A stretch of DNA of 64,000 nucleotides from JACDER01 sp963842575 (lineage in GTDB: Bacteria > Actinomycetota > Thermoleophilia > Gaiellales > Gaiellaceae), in assembly GCA_963842575.1 (NCBI GenBank), contig CAWJGS010000010.1:620001-684000 (forward strand), written 5' to 3'. Position numbers and translations under genes: made by a program. Numbering within the stretch: the first letter of the stretch is position 1; every line of letters begins with the position of its first letter. Below are positions 16,287 through 25,486 of this stretch, one piece after another. The notes under the pieces are model-generated. The model saw only the letters and a list, made by a program, of their open reading frames with translations, searched no databases and had not been told where the DNA came from.

Positions 16287-17800
16287 ACGCGGTCGAGCTG
16301 AAGGACGTTTTCCGCGTCTTCTCGACGCCGGAGGGCGACGCGGCCGCGCTGCAGGGGCTGTCGCTGGGGATCGGCGAGGGCGAGCTCGTGGCCGTCCTCG
16401 GGCCGAGCGGCTCCGGGAAAACGACGCTGCTGCGGCTCCTGGCCGGGCTCGACCGGCCGTCCGCCGGCAGCGTCCGTGCCTTCGGGCGCGACCTGGCGAA
16501 GCTCCCGTCGCGGCAGCTGGCGGCCTACCGGACCGGGACGCTGGGCTACGCCGACCAGCACTACAGCCTCATGCTGGCCTCGGAGCTGACCGCGCACGAT
16601 CTCGTGACGACTCCGCTCGCGTTGCGCGGCGAGCCGCGGGGAGCACGCGATCGCCGGGCGGACGAGCTGCTCGAGCGGGTCGGCCTGCTCGAGCGGCGCG
16701 GCGCCCACCCGGCCGAGCTGTCCGGCGGAGAGCAGCAGCGGATCGCGGTTTGCGCCGCGCTCGCGCACCGTCCGCGGCTCTTCCTCGCCGACGAGCCGAC
16801 CGGCGAGCTGGACGCCGAGAACGCCCGGCGGCTGTTCGAGCTGATCGGCGAACTGGTGCGCGGCGAGAAGACGACCACGGTGCTGGTGAGCCACGACCCG
16901 GCCGCGGCGACCGTTGCGGATCGCGTCGTGACAATCCGGGACGGGCGCGTGGCGGCGGAGGCCGTGCGCGACCATGAGGGTGTCGGTGACACGATCGTCG
17001 TCGGACGCGGCGGCTGGCTGCGCCTGCCGGAGGAGTACCTGCGCCGCGCCGGGATCGTCACGCACGCGAGCGCGCGGCTCGAGCGCGACGAGATCGTCGT
17101 GCGCGCAGCGGGCGAGGCGGCGCAGGAGAGTGTCCCCGCCGGTCCGCAGCTCGCCCCTCCCCCACCCCCGGCCGTCGTCGCCGAGCTCCGCGGCGTCTCG
17201 AAGAGCTACGGGAGCCGCGACGTGCTGCGCGGACTGGACGCCACGTTCCCGGGCGGGACGCTCACCGCCGTCACCGGCCCGTCCGGGTCGGGAAAGACGA
17301 CGCTCCTCCACCTGCTCGCCGGGCTCGAGCTGCCCACACAGGGCGACGTCGTCGTCGACGCGACCGTGGTCTCGGATCTCGACCGGGCCGCCCGCGCCGA
17401 GCTACGCGCCGGGGCGATTGCCTTCGTCGGCCAGGAGCCGGGACTCACGCCGTTCCTGAGCGCCACGGAAAACGTCGAGCTGGGCCAGGCGCTGCACCAC
17501 GCGATCGGCAACGGCGCCGTCCAGGCGCTCTCCGACGTCGGTCTCTCCGAGCGAGCCGGCCAGCGCGTGTCGCGGCTCTCGACCGGCGAGCGCGGCCGCG
17601 TCGCGATCGCCCGCGCGCTCGCCGCCAGCTGCCGCCTCATCCTCGTGGACGAGCCGACCTCGCGTCTCGACCAGACGAACGCAATCTCGGTCGCCGTCCT
17701 GCTGGCCCGGCTCGCCCGCGAAATGGGCATCGCCGTCGTGGCCGCCACGCACGATCCGCTGCTCATCGAGCAGGCGGACGAGCAGCTACGCCTCGGCTAG
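16283..17800 (+). CDS. ABC exporter ATPase with two tandem nucleotide-binding domains
   Basis: A 505-residue protein from GTG 16283, translationally coupled to the permease. Domain 1 (~1-225) has Walker A GPSGSGKTTLLRLLAG, signature LSGGEQQRIAV and Walker B RLFLADEPTGELD with the switch histidine in LVSHDP. A linker with LPEEYLRRAGI and a Pro-rich hinge follows. Domain 2 (~295-505) has GPSGSGKTTLLHLLAG, a degenerate signature LSTGERGRVAI and LILVDEPTSRLD with AATHDP. Two fused NBDs serving one permease polypeptide make a complete exporter; the substrate is unknown. The end overlaps the convergent addA-like gene by 15 bp. Confidence 0.88.
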   Translation: MNAVELKDVFRVFSTPEGDAAALQGLSLGIGEGELVAVLGPSGSGKTTLLRLLAGLDRPSAGSVRAFGRDLAKLPSRQLAAYRTGTLGYADQHYSLMLASELTAHDLVTTPLALRGEPRGARDRRADELLERVGLLERRGAHPAELSGGEQQRIAVCAALAHRPRLFLADEPTGELDAENARRLFELIGELVRGEKTTTVLVSHDPAAATVADRVVTIRDGRVAAEAVRDHEGVGDTIVVGRGGWLRLPEEYLRRAGIVTHASARLERDEIVVRAAGEAAQESVPAGPQLAPPPPPAVVAELRGVSKSYGSRDVLRGLDATFPGGTLTAVTGPSGSGKTTLLHLLAGLELPTQGDVVVDATVVSDLDRAARAELRAGAIAFVGQEPGLTPFLSATENVELGQALHHAIGNGAVQALSDVGLSERAGQRVSRLSTGERGRVAIARALAASCRLILVDEPTSRLDQTNAISVAVLLARLAREMGIAVVAATHDPLLIEQADEQLRLG

Positions 17801-20800
17801 CGCGGGGGCGGGCTCGCTCGTGTAGCTGCGCAACGCGGGCCCCGCGCAGACGAGCCCCAGCACCGGGCAGTCCGAGCAGACCATCTCGCCGGGCGTCGGG
17901 CGGAAATCGCCGGCCTGGATGCGCGCGATCGCGGCGGACAGCTCCGCCTCGAGGCCCGGCAGATCGGCCCTGGTGAAGAGGGCAGAGACGACGTCGTCCG
18001 CGCGTTCCAGGAACTGGTGCACGACCTCGACTTCGTCCGCGCCGGCACGCAGGCACACGATTGCGTAGACGAGCCGCTGGAGGTGGTACTCCGCATCGAC
18101 CACGTCCGCCGGCGCGCGGCCGTCCAGCACGTTCGTCTTGTAGTCGATGACGAGGGCGCGACCCGCGCCGACGTGCAGCACGTCGATGCGGCCGTGGAAG
18201 AGCACTCCGTCGTGCTCGAACGCGAACGGCCGCTCCGCCTTCGCGCCGGGGAGCGCCGCTACCCGGCGGGCGAGCTCCGACGCGGCGTACGCCGCGGTCA
18301 GCTCGCGGATGCGCTCCAGCTCCGCATCGGTGGCGAAGGGATATCGGGCCCGCACGAGCGACTCGAAGTCGTCCGGTACGCCGGGCGCCGCGAGGTCGAT
18401 CCGCTCGAGCAGCCCGTGGACGGCATCGCCGACCTCGGTGGCGGCCAGCGCCGGCTCCCCTTCCCCGGTCCGCCGCGCGGGCCGCATCCCCGCGATCCGC
18501 TCGGCGTAGAAACGGTACGAGCAGCGCTCGAAGAGCGCCAGCGCGCTGTAGGACAGACGCCGTATGCGGTACTCGGGCGCCGCAGGCACCGGCTCGAGCT
18601 CGGGCAGCGGCGGGACCTCGATCCGCAGCGGGACGGCCTCGCCGGCCGCGAACAGCGACAGCTGCGTCTCTTCCTCGTCTTCCCGCCGCTCCGCGGGCGC
18701 GGGCGCCGACGGCCGGAAGCGATCGACCCGCAGGACGAGGCGCGCGTCGTCACGGACGATCTCGAGCGGGGCGTCTCCCGCGCGCTCGAGCTCCTCCGGG
18801 CCGAGCCGCTCGAGCACCCAGCCGATCGGCGTCTCGGCGTCGGAGGCGCGGCTCGGATCGATCGAGCCGGACACGATGAGCCGGTCGATCGCGCGCGTCA
18901 TCGCCACGTAGTACAGGCGGCGGCGCTCGTCGCGCTCGGCCTCCGCCTCAACCTCCTTGACCTCGTCGTAGCCGGTCGTCGGCAGGCGCTTGCCTGTGGA
19001 CGGGTGCGCGACCTTGAAGCCGAGGCGGCCGTCCGGCAGGCAGAGCACCTCGTCGCGCGAGGCGCGCGAGTCGCGCCCGGCGTCGGCGACCACGACGACC
19101 TTGAACTCGAGCCCCTTGGCCGCGTGGATCGTGAGGAGGCGGATCACGTCCGTGTCCTCCTCCTCGGCGACCGCCTCGAGCTCGGTGGCCCCGACGGAGT
19201 CTTGCTCGCGGACGAAGCGGACGAAGCCCTCGATGTCGCGGCCGCGCAGCTCCTCGTACGAGCGCGCGAGGCGGGCGAGCTTGCGCATGTTCGCGTAGCG
19301 GCGCCGGCCGTCCGCCTGCGCGAGCACTGCGAGGTCGTAGTCGTGCTCGATGACGACCTGCTCGCACAGGCGCTCGAGCGAAAGGCCGCTGGCCCCGTCG
19401 GCCAGCCGTTCGTAGCGCTGGCGGAAGGCGCGGAAGAGCCGCAGGTCGCGCTCGTCCATGTCCTCCGGCAGCCCGCGTTCGATCCCCGCGTACAGCGGAC
19501 GCCTGCCGGCGGCGCGCCGCAGCAGCACGAGCGCGTCGTTTGAGACGCCGACGAACGGCGACGCGAGCACGGTCACGAGCGCCTCGTCGTCGTAGCGGTT
19601 CTGCAGGAGCCGCAGGTACGCGAGCAGGTCGACCACCTGCTGGCGGCTGTAGTAGTCGCGGCCTGTCGCCCGGAAGGTCGGCAGATCGAGCGCGCGCAGC
19701 TCCTCCTCGTACAGGCGGGCATCGGTGCCGGCGGCGAAGAGGAGGACGATCTCGCCCGGCGTGGCCTCGCCGGCGTCGACGATCTCGCGCAGCCGCCGCG
19801 CGACGTGCTGCGCCTCGGCCTTGCGCCAGTGGACGCCGGTGTCCGAATACGTCGACTTGTCGGTGACGAGCAGCTCGACCGCGGGGCCGAAGGCGGGGTC
19901 GGGGAAGCGGCCGGCCGCGGACAGCGGCTGGAACGAGGTGCCGAAGTCGGCGGAGAACAGGTGGTTGATGACCTCGAGCACCTCTGGCCGGGAGCGGTAG
20001 TTCTCCGTCAGGGCGAGCACGCCGCCGGTCTGCTCGCGCCGCTCGCGGAAGACCTCGACGTCGGCGTGGCGGAAGCGGTAGATCGACTGGAACTCGTCGC
20101 CGACGAAGAACAGCTCCTCGCCGGCGAGCAAGTCGACCAATTCGCACTGGAGGCGATTCGTGTCCTGGAACTCGTCGACCATGATCGAGCGCAGCCGCCA
20201 GCGCTCGCGGTCGCGGATCTCGGCGTTCCCGACGAGCAGGTCGCGCGCGTACAGCTGGAGGTCCTCGAAGTCGAGCGCCGAGTCGTTGTCCTTGGCCGCC
20301 CGGTAGGCCTTCGCGAAGGCCTGCAACAGACGCTGGAGGAGGTCGCGGTCCCGGCGGGCGAGCTCGTCGAGAGCGGCCCGCTCGACACGTCCGCGCGCCT
20401 CTTCGTAGGTCGCGTACCGCTCCCGCGCGCGGCCTTTCACGGCGTAGCCGGAGAGGTCGAGGAGGGTTTCCGCGACCGGCGCCGCGTCGAGCAGCTCGAG
20501 GACGCGGGCGAGCGTGTCATCCGGCCCCTCGTCCAGCAGGCAGCGTGCCGCGTCGCGCAGCTCCTCCACCCGCGCCGGGAGCTCGGAGTCGCCCGGCAGC
20601 TCGAGCTCGAGCGGCCGGCCGGCGGAACGGAGCGTCTCGAACGCGCCGGTGACCATCCGGCGCAGGCCGCGCGCGCCGTAGGTCGCGAGCAGCCGCAGCC
20701 GCTCGGGATCCTCGGCCCGGCAGAACTCGGTCAGCGCCTGCTGAAAAGCCTCTCCCTGCACGACGCGCGCCTGGCTCTCGTCCAGCACGCGGTAGCGGGG

Positions 20801-21130
20801 ATCGATCCCGGCCGCGAACGGATGCGCCTTCAGCAGCCGGTGGCAGAACCCGTGGATGGTGGAGATCCACGCGCCGTCGAGCGAGCGGGCGAGGTCGTGG
20901 CGGCCCAGCTCGAGCAGCCGCGCACGGATGCGGGTCGCGAGCTCGCCGGCCGCGCGCTCCGTGTAGGTGATCACGAGGATGGAGTCGATGTCGAGGCCGC
21001 GCTCGCACACCGCGCGGACATAGCGCTCGACGAGCACTGTCGTCTTCCCCGTGCCCGCGCCGGCGGAGACGAAGACGACGCCCGGAGCCTCGATCGCGGC
21101 GAGCTGTTCCGTGTTGGGAGCGGTACTCAT
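17786..21130 (-). CDS. addA: AddA-like UvrD-family helicase/nuclease
   Basis: Motor and nuclease subunit of a RecBCD-equivalent complex for double-strand-break end resection. The 1114 residues show UvrD motifs: Walker A SAGAGTGKTTVLVERYV, motif II IMVDEFQDTN, FFVGDEFQSIYRFRHADVEVF, LTENYRSRPEVL, LTIHAAKGLEFKVVVVAD and YYVAMTRAIDRLIV. The C-terminal PD-(D/E)XK nuclease has FHGRIDVLHVGAGRALVIDYKTN. A cysteine before the nuclease (LFERCSYRFYAERI) and three at the end (MVCSDCPVLGLVC) could hold a 4Fe-4S cluster as in AddB/AdnAB. ATG 21128-21130 overlaps the stop of the upstream addB-like gene. Confidence 0.85.
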   Translation of the reverse strand: MSTAPNTEQLAAIEAPGVVFVSAGAGTGKTTVLVERYVRAVCERGLDIDSILVITYTERAAGELATRIRARLLELGRHDLARSLDGAWISTIHGFCHRLLKAHPFAAGIDPRYRVLDESQARVVQGEAFQQALTEFCRAEDPERLRLLATYGARGLRRMVTGAFETLRSAGRPLELELPGDSELPARVEELRDAARCLLDEGPDDTLARVLELLDAAPVAETLLDLSGYAVKGRARERYATYEEARGRVERAALDELARRDRDLLQRLLQAFAKAYRAAKDNDSALDFEDLQLYARDLLVGNAEIRDRERWRLRSIMVDEFQDTNRLQCELVDLLAGEELFFVGDEFQSIYRFRHADVEVFRERREQTGGVLALTENYRSRPEVLEVINHLFSADFGTSFQPLSAAGRFPDPAFGPAVELLVTDKSTYSDTGVHWRKAEAQHVARRLREIVDAGEATPGEIVLLFAAGTDARLYEEELRALDLPTFRATGRDYYSRQQVVDLLAYLRLLQNRYDDEALVTVLASPFVGVSNDALVLLRRAAGRRPLYAGIERGLPEDMDERDLRLFRAFRQRYERLADGASGLSLERLCEQVVIEHDYDLAVLAQADGRRRYANMRKLARLARSYEELRGRDIEGFVRFVREQDSVGATELEAVAEEEDTDVIRLLTIHAAKGLEFKVVVVADAGRDSRASRDEVLCLPDGRLGFKVAHPSTGKRLPTTGYDEVKEVEAEAERDERRRLYYVAMTRAIDRLIVSGSIDPSRASDAETPIGWVLERLGPEELERAGDAPLEIVRDDARLVLRVDRFRPSAPAPAERREDEEETQLSLFAAGEAVPLRIEVPPLPELEPVPAAPEYRIRRLSYSALALFERCSYRFYAERIAGMRPARRTGEGEPALAATEVGDAVHGLLERIDLAAPGVPDDFESLVRARYPFATDAELERIRELTAAYAASELARRVAALPGAKAERPFAFEHDGVLFHGRIDVLHVGAGRALVIDYKTNVLDGRAPADVVDAEYHLQRLVYAIVCLRAGADEVEVVHQFLERADDVVSALFTRADLPGLEAELSAAIARIQAGDFRPTPGEMVCSDCPVLGLVCAGPALRSYTSEPAPALAEA

Positions 21131-24060
21131 GCCCGCCTCACCCTGCACATCGACCACAGCTCGCACCACGGCGGGCAGGGAAAGCCCCCTTTGGGATCGT
21201 GCTCCACGTCGCCGGCCCGGATCCGCTCGACGAGCGAGGTCGCGCGCTCCTTCCCGGTCTCGACTTGCTGCCAGAACTCGTCCTCGTCCAGGTAGTCGGT
21301 GGAAACGAAGCCGGGCAGATCGTCCCTGGCCTCCTCGCGCAGGAGCCCGCGTGCATCCCGCTCGCCGGCGAGCGCCCGGTAGAGGCCGCCGAGCGGCTCG
21401 ATCCCGACCAGGTCCCGCAGGACGAGCATGTACAGCGGGATCTGCAGGCGCAGCTCGGAGTCGATCTTCGCCGCCGAGAAGGCCGTCTTCCCCGACTTGT
21501 AGTCCTGGACGATCCCGCGCGCAGAGAACGGGTCGACGTCGATCCGGTCGATCTTCCCCGAGAGCGCGAAGTCGCCCAGGTCGAGCCCGGCCTGCAGCTC
21601 CGGCGCGGCCCGCTCCGAGCCGAACGAGACCTCGAAGCGACGCGGGACGAACGTCAGTCCGAGCTCCGCGTCCTTGCGCACGAAGTGCTCCAGGTCGCGG
21701 CGCAGGCCCTGCTCGAGCTCGCTGCGCTCGACGTCCGTGAGCTCCAGCCACAGGCCGCTTTCGAGCGCCTCGTCCAGGCACTGGTGGAGGAACGCGATCG
21801 CGTCCTCCAGCTGCTCCGGCTCGACGCGGTCCGTCCCGAGCGCCTTCGGCAGCCCTGCGAAGAACTTGTGCAGCGCCGAGTGCGCGATCGAGCCGCGCAG
21901 GCGGGCGTCCGGCTGGTTGTCGATCGAGCGCGGGCTGACGATCCGCTCGATGAACCAGATCGAGGAGCAGTCCGCGAACGCCTCGAGCTCGGTGACGCCG
22001 AACGTCGTCTTGGCGCGAAGCTCCTCGAGCACGGCCGGGTGCCGCAGGCGCGTCGGCCGGTCGAAAGCGACGCGGGCCCGCTCCAGCCTCCGCTCCCACC
22101 CGTTCGCGCGCGCGGCAGCGTCGGCGGCTTGCGGGTCCACCGGCGACAGGGCGGCGAGAGAGCGCAACCGCTCGCGTTCGGTGGGGGCGCGCTCGAGCTG
22201 CCAGGTCAGGGACGAGAGACGGCGCCGCGTCGTCCAGCGCTCCACCTCGTCCGCCGGCCAGAGCGCGCGCACCTCGTCCCAGAACGGGCCGGCCTCGCGC
22301 GGAGAGCCGTCGTCGGTCGCGGCCTCGCGGACGAGGTACACGCGGCGGCTCGCGCGCGTGCACGCGGTGTAGAAGAGGTAGCGCTCGCGCGAAACCTGAT
22401 CGGGGCGGGCCAGCCTCGCGCCGCGCTTGCGCTGATCGATGTCGGCCCGCGCCTGGTCGTCGAGAAACGGCGAAGCTTGCGAGCGCCGCGGAAGCCCTCC
22501 CTGCTCCAATCCGAGGACGAAGACGATCTCGTACCGCCGCGTGCGGGCGCGCATGAGGTCGAGGACGTGCACGCGGCCGGGCTCGTTCGCTGCGGAGCCG
22601 CGGACGGTGGCCCGCTCGAGGGCGGAGAGGATCTCCTCGCGGGAGAGGTGCTCGCCCAGGCGCTCCCAGTCCTCGAGCTCGTCGAGGAGACGCGAGGCGG
22701 ACTCGTACGCGCGCAGGTCGAGCTGCGCGCGCTCGTCGAGCGGCGGCGCGTTCAGACCGTAGGCGGCGCGCAGCATCGATTCCGCGAGCGTGCGCGCGGC
22801 TGCGAGCGGCTCCTGCGCGCGCACCTGGTCGAGGATCGGGATCGGCTTCCCGCGGTGCTTGAGGGTCTCCTCCTCCACGCGTGTCCGGTCCTTGACGGCA
22901 CGTCCGCGCAGCCGCCCCTCGAGATAGTCGACATGAGCGCGGGTCAGCCCCGAGTACGGCGAGCGGAGGAACCCGTACAAGTCCGGGCGGCCTCCCTCGA
23001 GCCAGACGTAGCGGAGCAGCGCCGCGAGCGCCTGCCCGAAGGACGTTTGGGAGAGGCGCCGCCTGGCCTCGACCGCGAACGGGATCCCGAGCGTCGAGAA
23101 GGCGGTCTCGAGCGGCGCGCGCACCCGTTCTATGGACGGGCAGACGACCGCGATCTCCTCAGCGCGGACCCCCGCGCGCAGCAGGCCGAGGATCTCCTCC
23201 CCGACCAGCTCGTGCGTGACGCGCGACCCCGCGCCCTCGAAGAAACGGAGCTCACCGGAGAGAGGCGGCGGCGCAGGCGGCGTGTCCTCGAAGAGCGCTC
23301 GCTCGATGTACGCGAGGCCGGGCTGCGTCCAGCCGGTCGCGCCGGGTGGAAGCTCTTCGATGCGGCCGCGGCCGAGTGAGGCCAGGTCGGCGGCGGTACG
23401 TTCCAGCGAGGCGAAGGCCGCGCGGCCGGGCTCGTACGGCAGCGACACGGTGAGCTCGGAGCGCGCCGCCAGGCCTTCCAGCAGCGCCCACTCCGCTCCG
23501 GTCAAGTCCTCGAACCCGTAGGCGAAGACCGGGCGCCCGTCCCAGGCATTCAGGTCTCCGGCGACGCGGCCGGCAGCGTGCCGCCGCTCGTTGTCCCGGT
23601 CCCACAGCCCCAGCCGGTCGAGCTCCGCACGGTAGGCGGAGTAAAGGGCGGCGAGATCGTCGTCGTCCAGATCGGCCGGCTCGAGGAGGCCCGCCTCCAG
23701 CTCTCCCAGCGTGCTCACGAGCGACTCCGAGAACCCCTGGAAGCGCGCCGAGCGCCCGAGTCCGTTCAGCTGCGCGCGGGCGAGGACACGGCGGACGACC
23801 AGCGCGCGCTGAGCCTCGCTCGCGACCGGGCGCGCGCGGGCGTCCGAGCGCGCGAGCTGCTCGAACAGGTCGGCGAACGTCCCGATCGAGCCCCCGAGCA
23901 GGGCCGGCGAGCGCTCGAGCAGGTCGCGCTCGATCCGGTCGACGTCCGGGCGGTTCGGCACGATCAGGACCGGATCCTCGTCGAGCGAGTCCAGATAGCG
24001 GTCGAGAAGGGTCGCCACCTTGCCCGAGTTCGCCGGGCCGGCGAGAAGCGTCAACGGCAC
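21127..24060 (-). CDS. addB: AddB-like exonuclease subunit (PD-(D/E)XK, Fe-S)
   Basis: Partner of the adjacent AddA-like protein, 977 residues from GTG 24058-24060. The N-terminal helicase-like half has a Walker-A-like GPANSGKVATLL and degenerate motor motifs, including VHVLDLMRARTRRYEIVFVLGL and RERYLFYTACTRASRRVYL. The C-terminal nuclease is marked by KIDRIDVDPFSARGIVQDYKSGK. The iron-sulfur cysteines are FADCSSIWF upstream and PCPPWCELWSMC at the end, matching the AddB C...C-x3-C-x5-C pattern. The coding regions overlap by 4 bp (ATGA), so translation is coupled. No convincing promoter found in the 97 bp upstream. Confidence 0.85.
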   Translation of the reverse strand: MPLTLLAGPANSGKVATLLDRYLDSLDEDPVLIVPNRPDVDRIERDLLERSPALLGGSIGTFADLFEQLARSDARARPVASEAQRALVVRRVLARAQLNGLGRSARFQGFSESLVSTLGELEAGLLEPADLDDDDLAALYSAYRAELDRLGLWDRDNERRHAAGRVAGDLNAWDGRPVFAYGFEDLTGAEWALLEGLAARSELTVSLPYEPGRAAFASLERTAADLASLGRGRIEELPPGATGWTQPGLAYIERALFEDTPPAPPPLSGELRFFEGAGSRVTHELVGEEILGLLRAGVRAEEIAVVCPSIERVRAPLETAFSTLGIPFAVEARRRLSQTSFGQALAALLRYVWLEGGRPDLYGFLRSPYSGLTRAHVDYLEGRLRGRAVKDRTRVEEETLKHRGKPIPILDQVRAQEPLAAARTLAESMLRAAYGLNAPPLDERAQLDLRAYESASRLLDELEDWERLGEHLSREEILSALERATVRGSAANEPGRVHVLDLMRARTRRYEIVFVLGLEQGGLPRRSQASPFLDDQARADIDQRKRGARLARPDQVSRERYLFYTACTRASRRVYLVREAATDDGSPREAGPFWDEVRALWPADEVERWTTRRRLSSLTWQLERAPTERERLRSLAALSPVDPQAADAAARANGWERRLERARVAFDRPTRLRHPAVLEELRAKTTFGVTELEAFADCSSIWFIERIVSPRSIDNQPDARLRGSIAHSALHKFFAGLPKALGTDRVEPEQLEDAIAFLHQCLDEALESGLWLELTDVERSELEQGLRRDLEHFVRKDAELGLTFVPRRFEVSFGSERAAPELQAGLDLGDFALSGKIDRIDVDPFSARGIVQDYKSGKTAFSAAKIDSELRLQIPLYMLVLRDLVGIEPLGGLYRALAGERDARGLLREEARDDLPGFVSTDYLDEDEFWQQVETGKERATSLVERIRAGDVEHDPKGGFPCPPWCELWSMCRVRRA

Positions 24061-24160
24061 GCAGCCATCCTAGTCCCGGGGCCTGACGGCTCCTGGACTT
24101 GGAATGGCGTGAAAGCGCGGAAAATGCGGGAAAATGCGTCGGCCGACGGCCGACGAGGGA

Positions 24161-24358
24161 TTACGCCGTCGCAGACCTCGGACGGCGACCGCGCCGAGCT
24201 GCCGGATGTCCGGGCATGTCGGTCGCGCAGGTGTCACAAAGATCAGCCTGCTTCGCGCCTCGCCGCGCGTCTGTATACGTGAGGCGCAACGTCGCGCCCT
24301 TGCCCTCTCCGACTTCCTTAGTGCAGTTGTCACAGATGAGCACGGTCTTTCTGGCCAA
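24161..24358 (-). CDS. Small zinc-ribbon protein with basic tail
   Basis: A 65-residue protein, M-A-R-K-T-V-L-I-C-D-N-C, with a second pair in LCDTCATDMPG. The two CxxC pairs indicate a zinc ribbon, and the tail RRGRRPRSATA is strongly basic, suggesting nucleic-acid binding. I place the start at TTG 24356-24358 because GGGAGG sits six bases upstream; a longer frame exists but would put the ribosome site inside the gene. A TTGACA box at 24404-24409 (minus) may be its -35 element, although the matching -10 is weak. The gene follows topoisomerase IB on the same strand. Confidence 0.65.
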   Translation of the reverse strand: MARKTVLICDNCTKEVGEGKGATLRLTYTDARRGAKQADLCDTCATDMPGHPAARRGRRPRSATA

Positions 24359-24415
24359 TGGAGCCCTCCCTTTTGGAAGCAAGTACTCGCAGTCTAGCCA
24401 CTATGTCAAGGGGAA

Positions 24416-25432
24416 TTAGGCGGCAGCTCGTGCGCGTCGAATCCGCCACGACCGCAGCAGGCTGAGGAGCGACTGCTCTTCGGGATTGAGACCTAAATCA
24501 CGTGCGCCGACGACCCGAAGATGTCGCGGACGGAAATCCTCGATCGTTCGCCCTTCCATGTACTGCTCGATGACCGCCGGGCTTATGTACGAGGCCCGCG
24601 CCACCGCCGGGGTGTTCGCGAGCTGCTCCGCGACCCGCCGGACGACCGCGACGACGCAGCGCTTGTTTTCCGCCTCCGTCTCCTGGACGCCGCGCTCGGC
24701 CAGGCCGATAGCCGCGAGCAGCGTTCCACCCCAGGTTCGGAAGTCCTTGGCCGTGAATTCCTCGCCCATGTGCGTGCCGATGTAATCGTTGAGCCGCTCG
24801 GCGGTCAGCGCGCACAGATCGCCGTTTCGCCGGTAGCGGAAAAGCCGGCTGCCGCCCTCGAGCGCGAGCAGCTCGCGCATCGCCTCAGCGAGCTCGCCGT
24901 CGACCACAGCTGCGCGCACGTGCGCGCTTCCCTTCCCGCGAAAGCTGAGCACGACGCGGCTCCCACGCACCTCCGCGTGCCGCTTGCGCAGCGTCGTGAT
25001 CCCATAGGTACGCGAGGTGCGCGCGTAACGCTCCGAGCCGACCCGGAACCAACCCATGTTGATCAGCCGGAGAGCAACGGCGCTGACCCGCTCAGGCGCT
25101 AGCTCGTCCATGGCCATGTGCTCGGCCATGGCCGTGCGCAGCTCGGGAAGGTGATCGGCGAAGCGGACGAGCTTGTCGAACTTGGCCTGCTCGCGCTCCG
25201 CGCGAAAATCCGGGTGGTACAGGTACTGCCGGCGCCCCGCCGCGTCCACCCCGGTCGCCTGCAGCTTCGCCGACGATTTCGGCGAGATCCAGACGTCCTG
25301 CCACGCCGGCGGAATGACGAGCGATTCGAGGCGCTCGAGTGCCGACGGATCGGTGATCCGATTGCCGCGCGAGTCGAAGTAGCGGAACGGCTTCCTCCGG
25401 CCCTTTCGTGTCCATCCTCCGCGTCGAGGCAT
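24416..25432 (-). CDS. DNA topoisomerase IB
   Basis: Poxvirus-like type IB topoisomerase that relaxes supercoils through a 3'-phosphotyrosyl intermediate. In 338 residues one sees the N-terminal DNA-binding part (RITDPSALERLESLVIPPAWQDVWI), the core LINMGWFRVGSERYARTSRTYGITTLRKRH, FRGKGS and DFRTWGGTLLAAIGL. The catalytic tyrosine near the end lies in the SYISPAVIEQYMEG region. The start at ATG 25430-25432 (MPRRGGWTRKGRRKPFRYF) is preferred over a longer in-frame start because the family begins there. Sporadic in bacteria, but frequent in soil actinobacteria. Confidence 0.9.
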   Translation of the reverse strand: MPRRGGWTRKGRRKPFRYFDSRGNRITDPSALERLESLVIPPAWQDVWISPKSSAKLQATGVDAAGRRQYLYHPDFRAEREQAKFDKLVRFADHLPELRTAMAEHMAMDELAPERVSAVALRLINMGWFRVGSERYARTSRTYGITTLRKRHAEVRGSRVVLSFRGKGSAHVRAAVVDGELAEAMRELLALEGGSRLFRYRRNGDLCALTAERLNDYIGTHMGEEFTAKDFRTWGGTLLAAIGLAERGVQETEAENKRCVVAVVRRVAEQLANTPAVARASYISPAVIEQYMEGRTIEDFRPRHLRVVGARDLGLNPEEQSLLSLLRSWRIRRARAAA

Positions 25433-25486
25433 GGCCGCTCTGTTTCCGTTCGGAGTCGTGCGTAATCCCGCGAGTAGAATCGCCGC

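Noticed and set aside
12133..17800. Very long open frames on plus through 12.1-17.8 kb, including frames opposite nth and the CGNR gene
   Set aside because: They are GC-rich shadow frames. Only the exporter permease and ATPase parts have protein-family motifs; the upstream extension is antisense to nth and the CGNR gene.
18017..23379. 500-700-residue open frames antisense to addA and addB
   Set aside because: Low-complexity Arg/Glu/Leu composition with no family motif; the opposite strand carries complete helicase and nuclease signatures.
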